Made by a program: the position numbers and the translations under genes. Under the pieces are notes generated by a model. It did not search any database and was not told where the DNA came from. It saw nothing but the letters and a program-made list of their open reading frames with translations. From contig MFCJ01000137.1 in the NCBI GenBank assembly GCA_001775255.1, forward strand, positions 1-16,586: 16,586 nucleotides of DNA. Direction: 5' to 3'. Below, piece by piece: positions 4,221 through 13,096 of the stretch. The number at the start of each line of letters is the position of its first letter. Position 1 is the stretch's first letter. Source of the DNA: Candidatus Dadabacteria bacterium RIFCSPHIGHO2_12_FULL_53_21 (GTDB taxonomy: Bacteria; Desulfobacterota_D; UBA1144; Nemesobacterales; UBA2774).

Positions 4221-7091
4221 CTACCCCTGCGTCGCGTTCTCGGGCTTTACGATTATGAGGGTGTACTTGTTAAGGTCAATATATTTCTTTGCCGCTTTCT
4301 GCACGTCCTCTTTCGTAACGGCGAATATTTCCTGCGGGTATCTCTTATACTCCTCCCACCCTATGCCGTATAGCTCGTCGAACGTGATCTTGGCAGCCTG
4401 GGAAGAGTTCTGCTGGAGCCCTATCTCGAAGCTCCCGACCAGGTAATTCTGGGCGCGCTTTATCTCCTCGTCCGTCACGCCGTCCTTCAGCACGAGTCCG
4501 AGCTGTTCTTTGATCGCCTTCACGGCCTCTTCCTCCTTCTGAGGCGCGGTGCCTATGTAGACGCCGAAATAACCCGGCTCGAGACCCGGCGTATAGAACG
4601 ACGTCACCGTATATGCGAGGCTCTTCTTGTCCCTTAGCTCGATGAAGAGCCTGCCGCCCTGCCCGGAGAGGATAGTGTTCAGCACCTCGAACGCGTACTC
4701 GTCCTCGGTGTTTATCGGGGGCGCGAGGAATCCCATTATGATATGGGTCTGGGCCTTGTCGGGCTTTGTCTCTGTCTTCTCGGTAACCGCCGTGGGCGGT
4801 GTTACCGGCTTTATAACCGGCGCGGTGGAAGCGCCCTTCTTCATGCTTCCGAATTTTTCCTTGATCGCTTCGAGGGCTTCGTTTTCGTCTACCTCGCCTA
4901 CGATCGTTATTACCATGTTCTCGGGCCTGACGTATTTAGAGTAGAACTCCCTAAGGTCGGGGCCGTCGAACTCGGTCACCGTTTCCACGGTGCCGAGCGG
5001 ATTATATTTGTACGGGTGGTCCGCGTACAGTGTGGCGAGGAAGAGATTGACCGTGGTCTTCAGAAGGTTGTCCCCTTCCCTGTTTATCTCGGACAGTATT
5101 TCGCGCCTCGCGCGCTCGATCTCCTGGGATTCGAACGACGGGCGGAGTATTACGTCCGCGAATATGTCTATGGCCTCGCCGAAGTTCTGGCTCAGGGACT
5201 CGACCGTGACTCCGAAGCTGTTGCGCCCTGAAAACCCCTGCACCTCGCCCGCTATCGATTCGATTTCCTCTGCTATTTGGGCGGCGCTCCTCGTCTCCGT
5301 CCCCCTCGTGAACATGCGCGACATGAAATTGGACATCCCCTGGGTCTTCTCGTCTTCATACCTGACGCCGCCCAGAAAAGCGGCCCTGGCGGCGAATAGG
5401 GGCACGCCCGGGTTTTCTTTGATTAGTACTTGTATGCCGTTATCGAGTACGAATTTCTTGACTTCGCCGGGGGCGGCTTTCACGGGCTCCGCTACGGCCG
5501 CGGGGGTGTTCTTATCCCCGGTATTCATGCCGGCTGACGGAACGATTATCTCTTCCGTGAGCTCCTCGTCGGTAAACGCAGCGTCCGAGCCGTTGCCCTT
5601 GTTCCGGGCCATTTCCCGCGAAACTTCCTCGGATGCCTGCTTCGCGATTTCCCTGACATCGTCTTCCGTCAGTGCGGCCTGTCCCGCCGGGAGCAGGAAG
5701 CCCGCGGTGAGGTTGTCGATCGTGAGGTATTTATTCGCCGCCCGCATTATGTCTTCGGGCGTGACTTTCCGCACCTTCCCGAGGTATTCGTCCTCGTACC
5801 TGAAATCGCCCGTCTCTATCTCGAAGAAGCCCAGCTTCTGCGCCTGTCCCTGCATCGTTTCCTTGGTGTATACGGCGTCGCTCTCTATGTTGATCTTGAC
5901 CCTCGATAGCTCGACGTCACCCACGGGCTCGTATTTGAGCCTCATGACCTCTTTCATTATTTCCTTGAGCGCTTCCTTCGATTCCGAGGGGTCGAGCGTT
6001 CCGCCCACGGCGAAAATCCCTTCCCTCATCGGCGTGTACGCGTAGGCGTATACGTTGCTCGTAAGCCCTTTTTCCTCTTTTATGTTCCTGTAGAGCCTCG
6101 AGCTCTCCCCGCCGCCCAGTATGTTGCCCAGAACGTCCACGGCCGGGGTGTCTTCCCCTTTGGCGTTCGGTATGTGGAACGCGAGGGAGAAATACCCCTC
6201 CTGAAGGGGCTTCTCGATGACGAAAGCCTTCATGCCCTTCTGCTCCGGCTCGTCCGGTATATTGCACTCCGGGAGGTCCCTCCTGTGGAGCTTGCCGAAC
6301 GTCTCTTCTATCCTGGGCTCTATCTTCGCCGTATCGAAATCGCCTACCACGACGAGCGTCATGTTATTGGAGGCGTACCATTTATGATAAAAGTCCGTGA
6401 CCTTCTTTCTGTCAAAAGCCTTTACCCCCGCTTCCGTCCCGATTATGGGCCTCCCGTAGGGGTGCTCGGTGAAGGCCGTGGAAAAGAGCTTCTCGCTCAG
6501 GTTCCTGCCCGGGCTGTCCTCCCCCCGCCTTATCTCCTCGACCACGACCTCGAGCTCCTTCTCGAGCTCCTCCGGGTCGAACGTGGAGTTCTCCATCGTG
6601 TCCGACAGCACGTCGAGCGCCGTATCCATGAACCTGCTCGCTATGACTACGTAGTAGACCGTTTCGTCGAAAGACGTAAAAGCGTTTATGTCCCCGCCGC
6701 TCCCCTCGATAACCCTCGCTATCTCGCCTACAGCCCTTTTCTCGGTACCCTTGAACACCATGTGCTCATGCACGTGCGCGAGGCCGTATTCCCCCTCCGT
6801 CTCGCAGGCGCTCCCCGTCTTCACCCATACGTTCACGGCAACGACAGGGGCCGAGCGGTTCTCCTCGAGTATAATCGTCATTCCGTTATCGAGCCTGTAT
6901 CTGGTAATACCGTTCAAAGTCTCTTTCTTCAGACTTTCGTTATCCATCTTGTTCTCCTCTCTGTGGCAAGAAACTACCATAATACCCAGAATGACGGCAA
7001 GGAACGCGGACATTACCGAAATCCGCGCGCGGCGCCTGCCCGAATCGTAAATTCCCTTAAAGACAAGCCTCTCTTTAACACCTGCTGTCAT
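4221..7091 (-). CDS. Tandem M16-family zinc metallopeptidase, predicted lipoprotein
   Basis: A 956-residue protein with two M16 units, each an N-terminal-type plus an M16_C-type domain. The first half carries the inverted zinc motif HVHEH (His106, Glu109, His110) and a distal glutamate near 185-186, as in pitrilysin/processing-peptidase relatives. The second half has GMSNFMSRM where the zinc motif should be, so it is non-catalytic; its RDKKSLAYTVTSFY stretch resembles the substrate-binding Arg/Tyr region. A basic N-terminus, a hydrophobic segment (about 27-41) and the lipobox VVSC (Cys42) predict a lipoprotein facing the periplasm. The start at 7091 gives the arginine-rich n-region; a later Met27 would remove it. 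A Pro/Thr/Lys-rich linker (about residues 760-785) sits inside the second unit. The role is probably peptide degradation. It follows pssA after a gap and appears to be its own unit. Confidence 0.9.
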   Translation of the reverse strand: MTAGVKERLVFKGIYDSGRRRARISVMSAFLAVILGIMVVSCHREENKMDNESLKKETLNGITRYRLDNGMTIILEENRSAPVVAVNVWVKTGSACETEGEYGLAHVHEHMVFKGTEKRAVGEIARVIEGSGGDINAFTSFDETVYYVVIASRFMDTALDVLSDTMENSTFDPEELEKELEVVVEEIRRGEDSPGRNLSEKLFSTAFTEHPYGRPIIGTEAGVKAFDRKKVTDFYHKWYASNNMTLVVVGDFDTAKIEPRIEETFGKLHRRDLPECNIPDEPEQKGMKAFVIEKPLQEGYFSLAFHIPNAKGEDTPAVDVLGNILGGGESSRLYRNIKEEKGLTSNVYAYAYTPMREGIFAVGGTLDPSESKEALKEIMKEVMRLKYEPVGDVELSRVKINIESDAVYTKETMQGQAQKLGFFEIETGDFRYEDEYLGKVRKVTPEDIMRAANKYLTIDNLTAGFLLPAGQAALTEDDVREIAKQASEEVSREMARNKGNGSDAAFTDEELTEEIIVPSAGMNTGDKNTPAAVAEPVKAAPGEVKKFVLDNGIQVLIKENPGVPLFAARAAFLGGVRYEDEKTQGMSNFMSRMFTRGTETRSAAQIAEEIESIAGEVQGFSGRNSFGVTVESLSQNFGEAIDIFADVILRPSFESQEIERARREILSEINREGDNLLKTTVNLFLATLYADHPYKYNPLGTVETVTEFDGPDLREFYSKYVRPENMVITIVGEVDENEALEAIKEKFGSMKKGASTAPVIKPVTPPTAVTEKTETKPDKAQTHIIMGFLAPPINTEDEYAFEVLNTILSGQGGRLFIELRDKKSLAYTVTSFYTPGLEPGYFGVYIGTAPQKEEEAVKAIKEQLGLVLKDGVTDEEIKRAQNYLVGSFEIGLQQNSSQAAKITFDELYGIGWEEYKRYPQEIFAVTKEDVQKAAKKYIDLNKYTLIIVKPENATQG

Positions 7092-7151
7092 CGGCGACTC
7101 CGCTCTGCGTTCGTATTTGGATGTCGAATTGTGGGGTTTTGTACCCGTAAT

Positions 7152-7179
7152 AAGATAACGGGAATTATCCCCCTATCAA
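7152..7179 (-). promoter_or_regulatory. Possible promoter of the M16 gene
   Basis: On the minus strand, TTGATA (7174-7179), a 16-base spacer and TATCTT (7152-7157). The -35 is close to consensus and the -10 is weaker. It sits about 60 bases before the ATG. Confidence 0.3.
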
Positions 7180-7182
7180 GGA

Positions 7183-7209
7183 CGAAAAACACCTGAAACG
7201 TGAGATGTT
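7183..7209 (-). terminator. Possible intrinsic terminator after pssA
   Basis: On the minus strand AACATCT (7203-7209) pairs with AGGTGTT (7188-7194), including one G-T pair, around an 8-base loop. T residues run from the end of the stem through TTTCG. It lies about 30 bases after the pssA stop, where the ilv-psd-pssA transcript should end. The stem is weak. Confidence 0.4.
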
Positions 7210-7237
7210 GTGTAATTAGGGGTGGTTACGTCTTTAA

Positions 7238-8068
7238 TTATTCGGCCGCTTCCCCCGGTACGGGTTCTTCCTGCACCCCGGGCTTCCCGGTCAGGTACCC
7301 GAGCGCATGGAGCACGATCCCCGAGACGGCGTAGAGATACACGAGGAATATGAACATGATCTCCGGGTTGGTTATCACGGCGGCGATAATTATCGCAGCG
7401 ACGACGAGGGCGTTGAAAGGCCCCCCCAGCCTGAGCGTGGGCCGCTTCGAGTATTTCACGTTACTTACCATGAGGAGCCCTATAACCGGGGCGGCTATCA
7501 GGTAATACCAGAGCACCCTCCCGTCGGGGTCTATCCTGAGGGACGAGAGCAGCATCAGCGGGGCCACCATCAGGCCCGCGGCAATGGGGCTCGGGAGCCC
7601 CGTAAAATTGAACCTCTCCACCGTGCCCGACTGCACGTTGAAGCGGGCGAGCCTGAGGGCGGCGCAGACGACGTAGACTATGACCGCCATGAGGCCGAGC
7701 TTCCCCTTGTCCATGAGTGTCCATACGTATATGAGCACCGCAGGGGCCACGCCGAAAGATACGACGTCCGAGATGGAATCGTACGAGAGGCCGAAATTGC
7801 TCTCGTGCTTAATAAACCTCGCGAGCCTCCCGTCGAGTGTGTCGAAAAAGAACGATATTACTATGAAGGCGCCCGCCCACCAGAATTTCCTGAAGGCCCA
7901 GGGGTCGGAATCGTTCCCCGCGCCCATGGCCGAGACTATCTCTATCGAGGTCAGTATGGACAGGATACCGAAGCACAGGTTGCCCGTCGTGAATATGTTC
8001 GGCAGAACGGGCATTACTTTCTGCCGCTTCGATTTTTTCCTTCTCACGCCTTGTTCCCGTCTAGCCAT
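7238..8068 (-). CDS. pssA: CDP-diacylglycerol--serine O-phosphatidyltransferase (phosphatidylserine synthase)
   Basis: An integral membrane enzyme that joins CDP-diacylglycerol and serine into phosphatidylserine, the substrate of the Psd encoded just upstream. The CDP-alcohol phosphatidyltransferase signature is complete: Asp79-Gly80, Ala83-Arg84, Gly93, Asp97 and Asp101, within DTLDGRLARF and GLSYDSISD. The 276 residues contain several hydrophobic segments. The N-terminus is very basic and is followed by LPNIFTTGN, typical of the Bacillus-type PssA family. The start at 8068 overlaps the last 25 bases of psd, which suggests translational coupling. The C-terminus is acidic and Pro/Glu-rich. 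Confidence 0.95.
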   Translation of the reverse strand: MARREQGVRRKKSKRQKVMPVLPNIFTTGNLCFGILSILTSIEIVSAMGAGNDSDPWAFRKFWWAGAFIVISFFFDTLDGRLARFIKHESNFGLSYDSISDVVSFGVAPAVLIYVWTLMDKGKLGLMAVIVYVVCAALRLARFNVQSGTVERFNFTGLPSPIAAGLMVAPLMLLSSLRIDPDGRVLWYYLIAAPVIGLLMVSNVKYSKRPTLRLGGPFNALVVAAIIIAAVITNPEIMFIFLVYLYAVSGIVLHALGYLTGKPGVQEEPVPGEAAE

Positions 8069-8727
8069 GCTATTATGCTCTCCCCCGCTTTTACTCGGTT
8101 ACCGATGCTCACTTCTATTATACACCCCTCGGGCAGATAGACGTCCACCCTCGAGCCGAACTTAATCATACCGTACCTCTCGCCCTTTTTAAATTTCATG
8201 TCGATCTCAGCGTATGAGACTATCCTCCTGGCGAGGAACCCCGCTATCTGGGAGACGACTATCTTTTCCCCCTCGGGCGTCTCGATGAGCGTGGAGAGCC
8301 TCTCGTTGTCGTCAGACTTCCTCTTCATACCGTCCGAGAAGAGCCAGTCCGGCATGTGCGCTATGTTGAAGCCGCCGGGGGAGTATTTCGTCCCGACTAC
8401 CTTCCCCCTGACGGGCATCCTGTTAATGTGGCAGTCGTAGAGGGCGAGCGAAATGCTTATCCTCGTCATGGGAGCGCCCAGGAAGTCCCTCTCGTAAATC
8501 CCCTCCACCATGACGACGCTCCCGTCGGCAGGCGAAACGATGGAGTCCGGGTCGTCCGGGACCTCGCGCTCCGGGTCGCGGAAGAAAAAGAGGGTGATAA
8601 CCGCGAGTACTGCGAAAACAATGGAGAGTATCGTGAAATTGAACATGGCGGCAGCCCAGGCGAGTATTGCAAGTATGCCGAGGTAGGTGAAACCCTCGGT
8701 GGCTACGGGAGACCGCTTGCGTTCCAT
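8044..8727 (-). CDS. psd: Phosphatidylserine decarboxylase, short form
   Basis: Decarboxylates phosphatidylserine to phosphatidylethanolamine. This is the short (227-residue) form, also called the archaetidylserine-decarboxylase-like type. A membrane-associated hydrophobic region (about 13-49) precedes the catalytic part. SPADGS (65-70) and YDCHINRMP (97-105, His100) are family motifs. The self-cleavage site is Gly191-Ser192 in KFGSRVDVYLP; Ser192 would become the pyruvoyl group. The start codon shares one base with the ilvC stop (TGATG), and the end overlaps pssA. Decarboxylase and synthase are thus made from one message, joined to amino acid synthesis genes. Confidence 0.95.
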   Translation of the reverse strand: MERKRSPVATEGFTYLGILAILAWAAAMFNFTILSIVFAVLAVITLFFFRDPEREVPDDPDSIVSPADGSVVMVEGIYERDFLGAPMTRISISLALYDCHINRMPVRGKVVGTKYSPGGFNIAHMPDWLFSDGMKRKSDDNERLSTLIETPEGEKIVVSQIAGFLARRIVSYAEIDMKFKKGERYGMIKFGSRVDVYLPEGCIIEVSIGNRVKAGESIIAWLDGNKA

Positions 8728-9743
8728 CAGTTCTTAGTCTTGTCGACCAGTTTCTTTTTGAATAGAGAGCTCATCATCTTGCGGAGCTGTCCGCCGATGT
8801 CCTCTATCGGGTGGGTCTCCCCTTTCTTCATCAGGGCGTTATAGACAGGGCGTCCGGCCTTGTTTTCGAGTATCCACTCCCTCGCGAACTCGCCGTTCTG
8901 TATGGAGGTGAGAATCCTCTTCATTTCCTTCTTCGTTTCTTCGTTGACGACCCTGGGGCCCCTCGTGATGTCCCCGTATTTCGCGGTGTCGCTTATAGAA
9001 TAGCGCATATTGGATATGCCGCCCTCGTAAATAAGATCGACTATCAGCTTGACCTCATGGCAGCACTCGAAGTACGCCATCTCGGGCGGGTATCCGGCCT
9101 CGACGAGGGTTTCGAACCCCGCCATGATCAAGGCTGTGAGCCCTCCGCAGAGTACGGTCTGCTCCCCGAAGAGGTCGGTCTCGGTCTCGTCCTTGAACGT
9201 GGTTTCTATTATTCCTGCGCGCCCTCCGCCTATGGCTCCCGCGTATGCGAGCGCAATCTCCTTCGCTTCCCCCGTCGCGTCCTGGTGAATCGCCACCAGC
9301 ATCGGCACGCCGGACCCTTCGGCGAACTGCCCCCTGACCGTGTGCCCCGGGGCTTTCGGAGCCACCATGAAAACGTCCACGTTGGGCGGCGGCACTATCT
9401 GTCCGTAATGTATGTTGAAGCCGTGGCTGAAAGCGACGGCGTTCCCCGCCTCGAGGCTCGGGGCTATGCCTTCGTTGTATATGCCCGCCTGGCTCGTGTC
9501 GGGCGCCAGCATCATTACTATATCCGCCCACTTCGCGGCTTCGTCCACGGGAAGGACATTGAACCCGGCTTCCTTAGCCTTTTCCCAGCTCCCGCTCCCT
9601 TCCCGGAGGCCCACGGCTACGTCCATGCCGCTGTCTCTCAGGTTCTGCGCGTGCGCGTGCCCCTGGCTCCCGTATCCGACTATAGCTATCTTTCTCTTTT
9701 TCAGCTTTTTCAGGTTAATGTCGCTGTCGTAGTAAACCTTCAT
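8727..9743 (-). CDS. ilvC: Ketol-acid reductoisomerase
   Basis: Catalyses the Mg2+- and NADPH-dependent isomerisation and reduction of acetolactate or acetohydroxybutyrate, the second common step of valine, leucine and isoleucine synthesis. At 338 residues it is the short class I form. GYGSQGHAHAQNL (23-35) is the dinucleotide fold. Arg47, Ser50 and Ser52 in LREGSGSW fit NADPH use. His107, and the metal and substrate residues Asp190, Glu194, Glu226, Glu230 and Ser251, all occur at the expected family positions. The ATG overlaps the ilvN stop as ATGA, and the stop shares one base with the psd start. Confidence 0.98.
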   Translation of the reverse strand: MKVYYDSDINLKKLKKRKIAIVGYGSQGHAHAQNLRDSGMDVAVGLREGSGSWEKAKEAGFNVLPVDEAAKWADIVMMLAPDTSQAGIYNEGIAPSLEAGNAVAFSHGFNIHYGQIVPPPNVDVFMVAPKAPGHTVRGQFAEGSGVPMLVAIHQDATGEAKEIALAYAGAIGGGRAGIIETTFKDETETDLFGEQTVLCGGLTALIMAGFETLVEAGYPPEMAYFECCHEVKLIVDLIYEGGISNMRYSISDTAKYGDITRGPRVVNEETKKEMKRILTSIQNGEFAREWILENKAGRPVYNALMKKGETHPIEDIGGQLRKMMSSLFKKKLVDKTKN

Positions 9744-10246
9744 TTCTCCTCTCCTTTATTCTTCGTGAGTTTGGACTCGCGCTTCATGGCGACGGTCCCG
9801 GTCCTTGCGAGCTCCTTTATCCCCATGGGGTGCAGCAACTCGATAAAGGCGGTTATTTTATCCTTGTCGCCTGTAAGTTCAAGCGTGTAGGACTTGGGCC
9901 CGACGTCCACTACCTTCGCCCGGAATATGTCAGCCGTCCTCAGTATCTCCGCCCTCGTTTCGTCCCTCGCGTCCATGCGCACGAGCACCATCTCCCTCTC
10001 CACACGCACCTCGTCCGTGAGGTCGCTCACCTTTATCACGTTCACCATGTTGTTGAATCTCTTGATTATCTGCTGGATTATGAAATCGTCCCCGGTCGTT
10101 ACGAGAGTTATACGCGACGTTTCCGGGTCGAGCGTCTCTCCGACGTTCAGGCTCTCGATGTTGAAACCCCTGGCGCTGAATAGACCGGCGATCCTCGAAA
10201 GGACGCCGGATTCGTTATCGACAAGAAGCGTTATAGTGTGCCTCAC
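9740..10246 (-). CDS. ilvN: Acetolactate synthase small (regulatory) subunit
   Basis: The 168-residue regulatory partner of the large subunit IlvB. An N-terminal ACT domain begins with HTITLLVDNESGVLSRIAGL, and the second half (about 80-160) is the ALS small-subunit C-terminal domain. In this family the ACT domain binds valine and confers feedback inhibition. The frame opens with GTG at 10246, supported by GGAGG at 10257-10261, about 10 bases upstream. It overlaps ilvC by 4 bases. It could equally be called ilvH; the two names describe the same family. Confidence 0.95.
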   Translation of the reverse strand: MRHTITLLVDNESGVLSRIAGLFSARGFNIESLNVGETLDPETSRITLVTTGDDFIIQQIIKRFNNMVNVIKVSDLTDEVRVEREMVLVRMDARDETRAEILRTADIFRAKVVDVGPKSYTLELTGDKDKITAFIELLHPMGIKELARTGTVAMKRESKLTKNKGEEK

Positions 10247-10360
10247 TGGTAATAAACCTCCGGTTATGATCGACTGAAACTTTACTTCCGATAGGGGAAA
10301 AAGACAAAAGAGTACCCTACTTTATAAAGAAAGCCCCCTCATTATACACGATCTTTCCTG
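10247..10360. other. ilvB-ilvN gap with possible internal promoter
   Basis: This 114-base gap is large for an otherwise overlapping operon. A perfect minus-strand TATAAT lies at 10341-10346 without a good -35. The short palindrome CTTTATAAAG and a TAGGG/CCCTA inverted repeat flanking a T-rich loop follow. It could allow ilvN-ilvC-psd-pssA to be expressed separately from ilvB, but the signals are weak. Confidence 0.3.
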
Positions 10361-12097
10361 TTAAGCCATATCGGCCGCTTCGGCCACCATGCCGCTCACC
10401 GCGTCTCCGGGGCCGAGTATCATTTCGTTCATCGCGCCCCCGGGTGCGATCATCGGGTAAACGAGCTCTTCGCAGTCGACGAATATCTCCATGAGGACGA
10501 CGCCTTCCGTGGACAGGCCCTCCCTGAGAGTCGCTTCGAGGTCTTCAGGCCTCCTGGCCTTGAGACCGATCGCGCCGAAGGACTCCGCCAGCTTGACGAA
10601 GTCAGGCAGAACGTCGAACTTGGACGCGGAATAGTTGCAGTTATAGAACATGGTTTGCCACTGCCTGACCATTCCGTGATGACCGTTATTGAGGAGGATT
10701 ATCTTTATGTCCATCTTGTTCTCGACGGCGGTAGCGAGCTCCTGCATGTTCATCTGGAAGCTCCCGTCGCCGCATACGCATACGACCATCTTGTCGGGCC
10801 GCGCGAACTTCGCCCCCATGGCCGCCGGGAACCCGAAACCCATCGTCCCCAGGCCGCCCGACGTGATCCACGTCCTCGGGTACTTGAACCTATACCACTG
10901 GGCTACCCACATCTGGTGCTGTCCGACGTCGGAGACGATTATCGCCTCCCCGTCCGTGATCTTGCTGAGCGTATCTATGACGTAAGTCGTCAGTATCTTG
11001 TCGCCTTCCTGTTTGTACGCGAGCGGGTGCTTTTTCTCCCACTCCTTTATCTGCCCCATCCATTCCTTCCGGTTCGTCTTCACCTTCGCCGGAAGCATTT
11101 CGAGCATCTGTCTCAGGACTTCCTTCGCGTCCCCTACTATGGGGCAGTGTACGACTATATTCTTGTCAATGGTCGCGGGGTCTATGTCTATGTGGATTAT
11201 CTTCGCGTTGGGTGCGAACTTTGCGAAGTTGCCGCCCGTGGCCCTGTCGTCGAACCTCGCGCCTATGGAGATAACGAGGTCGCAGTCGTGGACCGCCATG
11301 TTCGCCGCATAGGAGCCGTGCATGCCGAGCATGCTTATGAACAGCGGGTCGTCAGCGGGAAAAGCGCCCAGTCCCATTAGGGTGAGGGTTACGGGTATCT
11401 GGAGCCTGTGTACCAGCTCCTTTAATTCCTCCGAAGCCCCCGACCACAGGAGTCCGCCCCCTCCGAATATGAGCGGCCTCTTCGCGGCCAGTATCATATC
11501 GACCGCGCGCTTTATCTGGCCCGGGTGTCCCTTCTTCGGCGGTTTGTATCCCCTCAGGTTTATTTCGTCCGGTATCACGAACTCGTCCTCGCCGATGAGG
11601 ACGTCCTTCGGCATGTCGACCAACACCGGGCTCGGTCTGCCGGTTGACGCGATGTAGAACGCCTCTTTTATGGCGCGCGGGAGGTCTTTGGTCCTTCTGA
11701 CCAGGTAGTTGTGCTTGGTACAGGGGCGCGTTATTCCGATATGGTCCGCTTCCTGGAACGCGTCGCTCCCCAGATAAGGCAGCGGGACCTGTCCCGTGAA
11801 TACGACAACGGGTGAGGAATCCATCTGCGCGGTCGCGATACCCGTTACTGTGTTTGTCGCGGCGGGGCCCGACGTGCAGAGCACCACTCCCGGCTTGCCC
11901 GACGCGCGCGCGTAGCCGTCCGCCATGTGCGTAGCCGCCTGCTCGTGCCTGGCAAGAACGTGCCTGATCCGGTCCGAGTACCTGGGCATTACGTCGTACA
12001 CTTTGAGCACGTATCCCCCCGGCAGCCCGAACACCACTTCTACGCCCTCGTGTATCAGAGTCTCGAAAAACATCTCGGCACCGATCATTCTCGCCAT
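10361..12097 (-). CDS. ilvB: Acetolactate synthase large (catalytic) subunit
   Basis: A thiamine diphosphate enzyme that condenses two pyruvates to acetolactate, or pyruvate with 2-oxobutyrate, opening branched-chain amino acid synthesis. It has 578 residues with the three domains of the family. The activating glutamate is Glu52 in RHEQAA. GDGSF (443-447) to NNG (470-472) is the ThDP/Mg motif. HHGMVRQWQ (473-481) includes the conserved Trp480, known as a herbicide-contact position in this family. It starts at 12097; Met4 is an alternative start that fits the usual family N-terminus equally well. The gene begins 61 bases after the DUF465 gene, with only a distant G-rich ribosome site. Confidence 0.97.
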   Translation of the reverse strand: MARMIGAEMFFETLIHEGVEVVFGLPGGYVLKVYDVMPRYSDRIRHVLARHEQAATHMADGYARASGKPGVVLCTSGPAATNTVTGIATAQMDSSPVVVFTGQVPLPYLGSDAFQEADHIGITRPCTKHNYLVRRTKDLPRAIKEAFYIASTGRPSPVLVDMPKDVLIGEDEFVIPDEINLRGYKPPKKGHPGQIKRAVDMILAAKRPLIFGGGGLLWSGASEELKELVHRLQIPVTLTLMGLGAFPADDPLFISMLGMHGSYAANMAVHDCDLVISIGARFDDRATGGNFAKFAPNAKIIHIDIDPATIDKNIVVHCPIVGDAKEVLRQMLEMLPAKVKTNRKEWMGQIKEWEKKHPLAYKQEGDKILTTYVIDTLSKITDGEAIIVSDVGQHQMWVAQWYRFKYPRTWITSGGLGTMGFGFPAAMGAKFARPDKMVVCVCGDGSFQMNMQELATAVENKMDIKIILLNNGHHGMVRQWQTMFYNCNYSASKFDVLPDFVKLAESFGAIGLKARRPEDLEATLREGLSTEGVVLMEIFVDCEELVYPMIAPGGAMNEMILGPGDAVSGMVAEAADMA

Positions 12098-12158
12098 TTC
12101 AAAATTACCCCCGTATTTTATGCGGTCCGCCTATTGTCACGGAGCGGCGCGCAGTTTT

Positions 12159-12377
12159 TTATTTATGCTTCCATTCGGCAATTCTCGCTTCCATTCTGTC
12201 TTTGAGCGAAAGCTTTACCTTTTTCAGTTTCCTGACTTCCATCTCGTCATCGAGAGAGAGTGCGTCTTTACTCTCGAGGCTCCTGACGACATCGTCGAGT
12301 TCCCTGTGCTCGAAGTATAAGCGCTTAAACTCCTCGTCCGCTACGAGCAGTTTTTCAATTATGTCCGATTCGGTCAT
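12159..12377 (-). CDS. YdcH/DUF465-family small coiled-coil protein
   Basis: A 72-residue highly charged protein. It matches the DUF465/YdcH pattern: an N-terminal helix with FKRLYFEHRELDD, then a second helix with the LKKVKLSLKDRMEARI ending. The family is widespread and its function is not settled. It overlaps the tsaB end by 23 bases and is preceded by a GGGGAG ribosome site, so it is probably translated with tsaB. It has no membrane segment or signal peptide. Confidence 0.85.
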   Translation of the reverse strand: MTESDIIEKLLVADEEFKRLYFEHRELDDVVRSLESKDALSLDDEMEVRKLKKVKLSLKDRMEARIAEWKHK

Positions 12378-13071
12378 CTTGTCTCCCCTTTGCTGTTAAT
12401 TCTGCGTCCGGTTTTCTTATATACATCGGCGCGAGGCCCAGAACCTCGTCCGCGTGCCCCTCCGTAAACCTTTTAAAACCGTAAAAAGCGAGGGATGAAG
12501 CCCTCGGGTAGTTCAAATAAGGAGGGCAGATCCGTATAGCCTCCCCCCCCAACACATTATCTTCCAGAAAATCTCTATAAAGTAAAGCGCCTTCGCCTAT
12601 AAATATAGTTTCTTCCTTTATTATTTCCATAAGCCCCGCGGGCGACAGGATAGCATCTTCGCTAATCCGCGAGACCCCGCCGGCGGCCGTCCTGAAGAGG
12701 GCCGCGAACAGCTCTCCTTTCCTCGCGTCCGTGAGGGCGCAGACCTGAAAGGGCGAGAACGGCAGATTCATGGCGAGGATTTCGAGCGATGACGCCCCTG
12801 TGACGGGTATGCCCAGCGAATACGCGAGGCCCTTGGCCGTCGAGATGCCCACCCTGAGCGCGGTGAATGAACCCGGCCCCAGGGACACGGCAACCCCGCC
12901 GAGCTCCTTCCCCTCGATCTCTAGCTCCCCCAGGAGCCTGTCTATCGCGGGCACGAGCCTCTCCGAGTGGGAAGGGCCCATGTTCAGATAATATTCCCCC
13001 AGAATCCTGTCGTCTTCCGAGACGGCTATGCCGCCCGAATACGTCGATGTCTCGATTGCGAGTACTTTCAT
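12355..13071 (-). CDS. tsaB: tRNA threonylcarbamoyladenosine synthesis protein TsaB
   Basis: The TsaB partner of TsaD and TsaE, needed to make t6A at position 37 of ANN-reading tRNAs. It shows the ASKHA-fold start KVLAIETSTYSGGIAV, the HSERLVP motif, and the TsaB hallmark GPGSFTALRVGISTAKGLA. The frame stays open up to an ATG at 13152, but that would add 27 residues unlike the family. I therefore place the start at the ATG at 13071 (13074 also possible), giving about 238 residues. A TATAAT at 13097-13102 lies inside the rejected extension, supporting the shorter form. No good Shine-Dalgarno sequence is present, so translation may start from a short leader. It overlaps the DUF465 gene. Confidence 0.93.
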   Translation of the reverse strand: MKVLAIETSTYSGGIAVSEDDRILGEYYLNMGPSHSERLVPAIDRLLGELEIEGKELGGVAVSLGPGSFTALRVGISTAKGLAYSLGIPVTGASSLEILAMNLPFSPFQVCALTDARKGELFAALFRTAAGGVSRISEDAILSPAGLMEIIKEETIFIGEGALLYRDFLEDNVLGGEAIRICPPYLNYPRASSLAFYGFKRFTEGHADEVLGLAPMYIRKPDAELTAKGRQDDRIGHN

Positions 13072-13096
13072 CATCAATATTATTAATCTATATGAA

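Noticed and set aside
4990..6045. 351-codon plus-strand frame opposite the M16 gene
   Set aside because: It is antisense to a gene with clear family motifs. Its composition is Ser/Pro-rich with no recognisable domain, as expected for a shadow frame in GC-rich coding DNA. The same applies to the long plus-strand frames at 6174-7196, 7307-8140 and 8811-9890.
12102..12130. TAAAAT with GTGACA as an ilvB promoter
   Set aside because: The spacer is only 14 bases, which is too short for a sigma70 promoter.
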